From positions 1-47,533 of the forward strand of contig AUXH01000068.1 in NCBI GenBank assembly GCA_000482145.1: a DNA stretch of 47,533 nucleotides, in the 5' to 3' direction. The notes beneath the pieces were generated by a model, which was not told the DNA's origin, made no database searches, and saw only the letters and a program-made list of their open reading frames with translations. Each line of letters opens with the position of its first letter. Positions within the stretch are counted from its first letter, which is position 1. This document shows positions 46,633-47,533 of the stretch, in pieces. This DNA is from Strigomonas culicis (taxonomy: Eukaryota > Euglenozoa > Kinetoplastea > Trypanosomatida > Trypanosomatidae). The position numbers were made by a program, and so were the translations under genes.

Positions 46633-47533
46633 TTATGCCTTATGAATGTAAGTGTTGTAGTCGCTGTGATCTCTCTCCAAGTACCCCTTCTGGATTAAGC
46701 CTTCGATCGCAATCTTCATCGCACGCTTGGAAAAGTTGCTCCCCTTCTTCGACTTCTGAAGGTTCTCCTCCACCTTGTTGGCGAGCTCGGTGTGCTTCAA
46801 TGTCCGATTGCTCTTCATGATCTTCATAATGGTGGATTGGAATGTTATCTCGAGGGCCTTGATGGCCTCCATTTCCCTGGCAGCTGCTTCCTCCAAAGGC
46901 ATTAAAGTGCATGGCGACACCGTGTTCAGTGGCATCTTTGCCTTGGGGGGAAGCTCCTCGAAGTCGTAGTTAAGGGCCACCGTCTGATCACCGTAGTAAC
47001 GGATCAGTTTCATCTTTTTGTAGGGGTCCAGAATACGGATGATCTTCTGAGCGTCGGTGCTGGGCATCTCGGCGCGGGCGGCGAGGTCGGACACCGACAC
47101 GCCCGTCCGGCCGTACTGCGCGATGGCGAGCAGCAGCTGGCACTGCAGCAGCGTTCCGTGGACGGTGATCTTCTTGCTCTTGCACTTGGGGTACACCATG
47201 CGGAAGCAGCAGTACTGCTCCTCCTGGTCCCACAGCAGCGCGGTGGTGCCCGCCGCACCGGCGCGTCCCTTCCGCGCGCCGCCGCCGCCCTGCGCGGCGC
47301 CCTCCTGTATGGCCCGGATCGCGTCCGCCACGGCGGCGGGCACCGGCAGCCGCTCCCCCGCGGCGGGGACGTCGCCCGGCGTCGCGGTGGTCGCCTCGCA
47401 CAGCCGCCGCGCGTTCACGCTGAACACCGCCTCGGGGACGTTCCAGCTCTGGTAGTCGAACTTGTACGTGGTCACTGCGAGGCCGCCGTGGGTCGCGGTC
47501 TGCAGCTTGCCCATGTCGTCGCAGAAGGCCTTG
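46633..47533 (-). CDS. Cullin, C-terminal part (5' end beyond window)
   Basis: 299 residues, open through the right edge in frame (KAFCDDMGKLQ...), so the real start lies outside. The C-terminal ~70 residues are a cullin neddylation domain (winged helix): FQSTIMKIMKSNRTLKHTEL, SNFSKRAMKIAIEGLIQKGY, LERDHSDYNTYIHKA. The Lys in IMKIMK is at the place of the NEDD8 acceptor. Upstream LLQCQLLLAIAQYGRTGVSV and LDPYKKMKLIRYYGD fit the cullin-homology region that binds the RING protein Rbx1. It is the scaffold of a Cullin-RING ubiquitin ligase. Between these and the upstream beta part lies a ~30-residue Gly/Ala/Lys insert (GGGGARKGRAGAAG) not usual in cullins. GC content falls toward the 3' end. Confidence 0.85.
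   Translation of the reverse strand, partial: KAFCDDMGKLQTATHGGLAVTTYKFDYQSWNVPEAVFSVNARRLCEATTATPGDVPAAGERLPVPAAVADAIRAIQEGAAQGGGGARKGRAGAAGTTALLWDQEEQYCCFRMVYPKCKSKKITVHGTLLQCQLLLAIAQYGRTGVSVSDLAARAEMPSTDAQKIIRILDPYKKMKLIRYYGDQTVALNYDFEELPPKAKMPLNTVSPCTLMPLEEAAAREMEAIKALEITFQSTIMKIMKSNRTLKHTELANKVEENLQKSKKGSNFSKRAMKIAIEGLIQKGYLERDHSDYNTYIHKA

Noticed and set aside
1..47533. Strand-switch region, telomeric repeats, CRISPR array or retroposon
   Set aside because: All genes share one strand; no TTAGGG arrays, spacer-repeat arrays, reverse-transcriptase motifs or terminal repeats seen.

Overview
The window is nuclear DNA of a trypanosomatid (kinetoplastid) flagellate. All 20 recognised protein genes lie on the minus strand, none has an intron, and they are separated by AT-rich spacers. 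Several genes have a polypyrimidine tract and AG just upstream of the ATG, as expected for spliced-leader trans-splicing from a right-to-left polycistronic unit. The products include a trypanosomatid-type mitochondrial set (mL43, bL36m, a COX VIII-like subunit, a twin CX9C protein, a helical-repeat/PPR-like protein), a 23-24-residue LRR protein and large low-complexity regulators. I cannot name the genus. The respiratory-chain proteins argue against Phytomonas.

Layout from left to right (reverse of transcription). 0-17 kb holds four very GC-rich genes with unusually long AT-rich flanks (0.7-2.5 kb). These are two tandem paralogues with an N-myristoylation-type start (MGAAPS) and Gly/Pro/Gln-rich tails (the left one partial, with an apparent frameshift), a PDK1-type AGC kinase with a PH-like domain and large inserts, and a polyQ protein. 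17.9-22.4 kb is a compact mitochondrial cluster: mL43, an unknown 301-aa protein, COX VIII-like, twin CX9C and bL36m. 23-31 kb is a lower-GC metabolic block: LRR protein, diphthine synthase (DPH5), UDP-glucose dehydrogenase, a YjjX/DUF84 NTPase and a thiolase resembling the trifunctional-enzyme beta subunit.

30.8-33.1 kb is an anomalous non-coding stretch with long G/C and A homopolymers. It sits next to a DUF1275 membrane protein that looks fungal, a candidate horizontal acquisition. 34-37.2 kb carries two diverged MYND-finger paralogues that share a ~200-bp almost identical 3' segment, a likely gene-conversion tract. 37.4-47.5 kb holds GINS subunit PSF3, two small coiled-coil proteins that share a C-terminal module, an importin-like alpha-solenoid, a PPR-like mitochondrial protein and the 3' part of a cullin gene cut by the right edge.

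No mobile element, CRISPR array, tRNA or rRNA was recognised. The best candidates for something undescribed are the MGAAPS paralogue pair, the paired coiled-coil module, the fungal-like DUF1275 gene with its odd flank, the kinase domain split by a ~430-residue insert, and a possible plus-strand structured RNA near 4.0 kb. All identifications rest on reading motifs by eye; no database search was possible.
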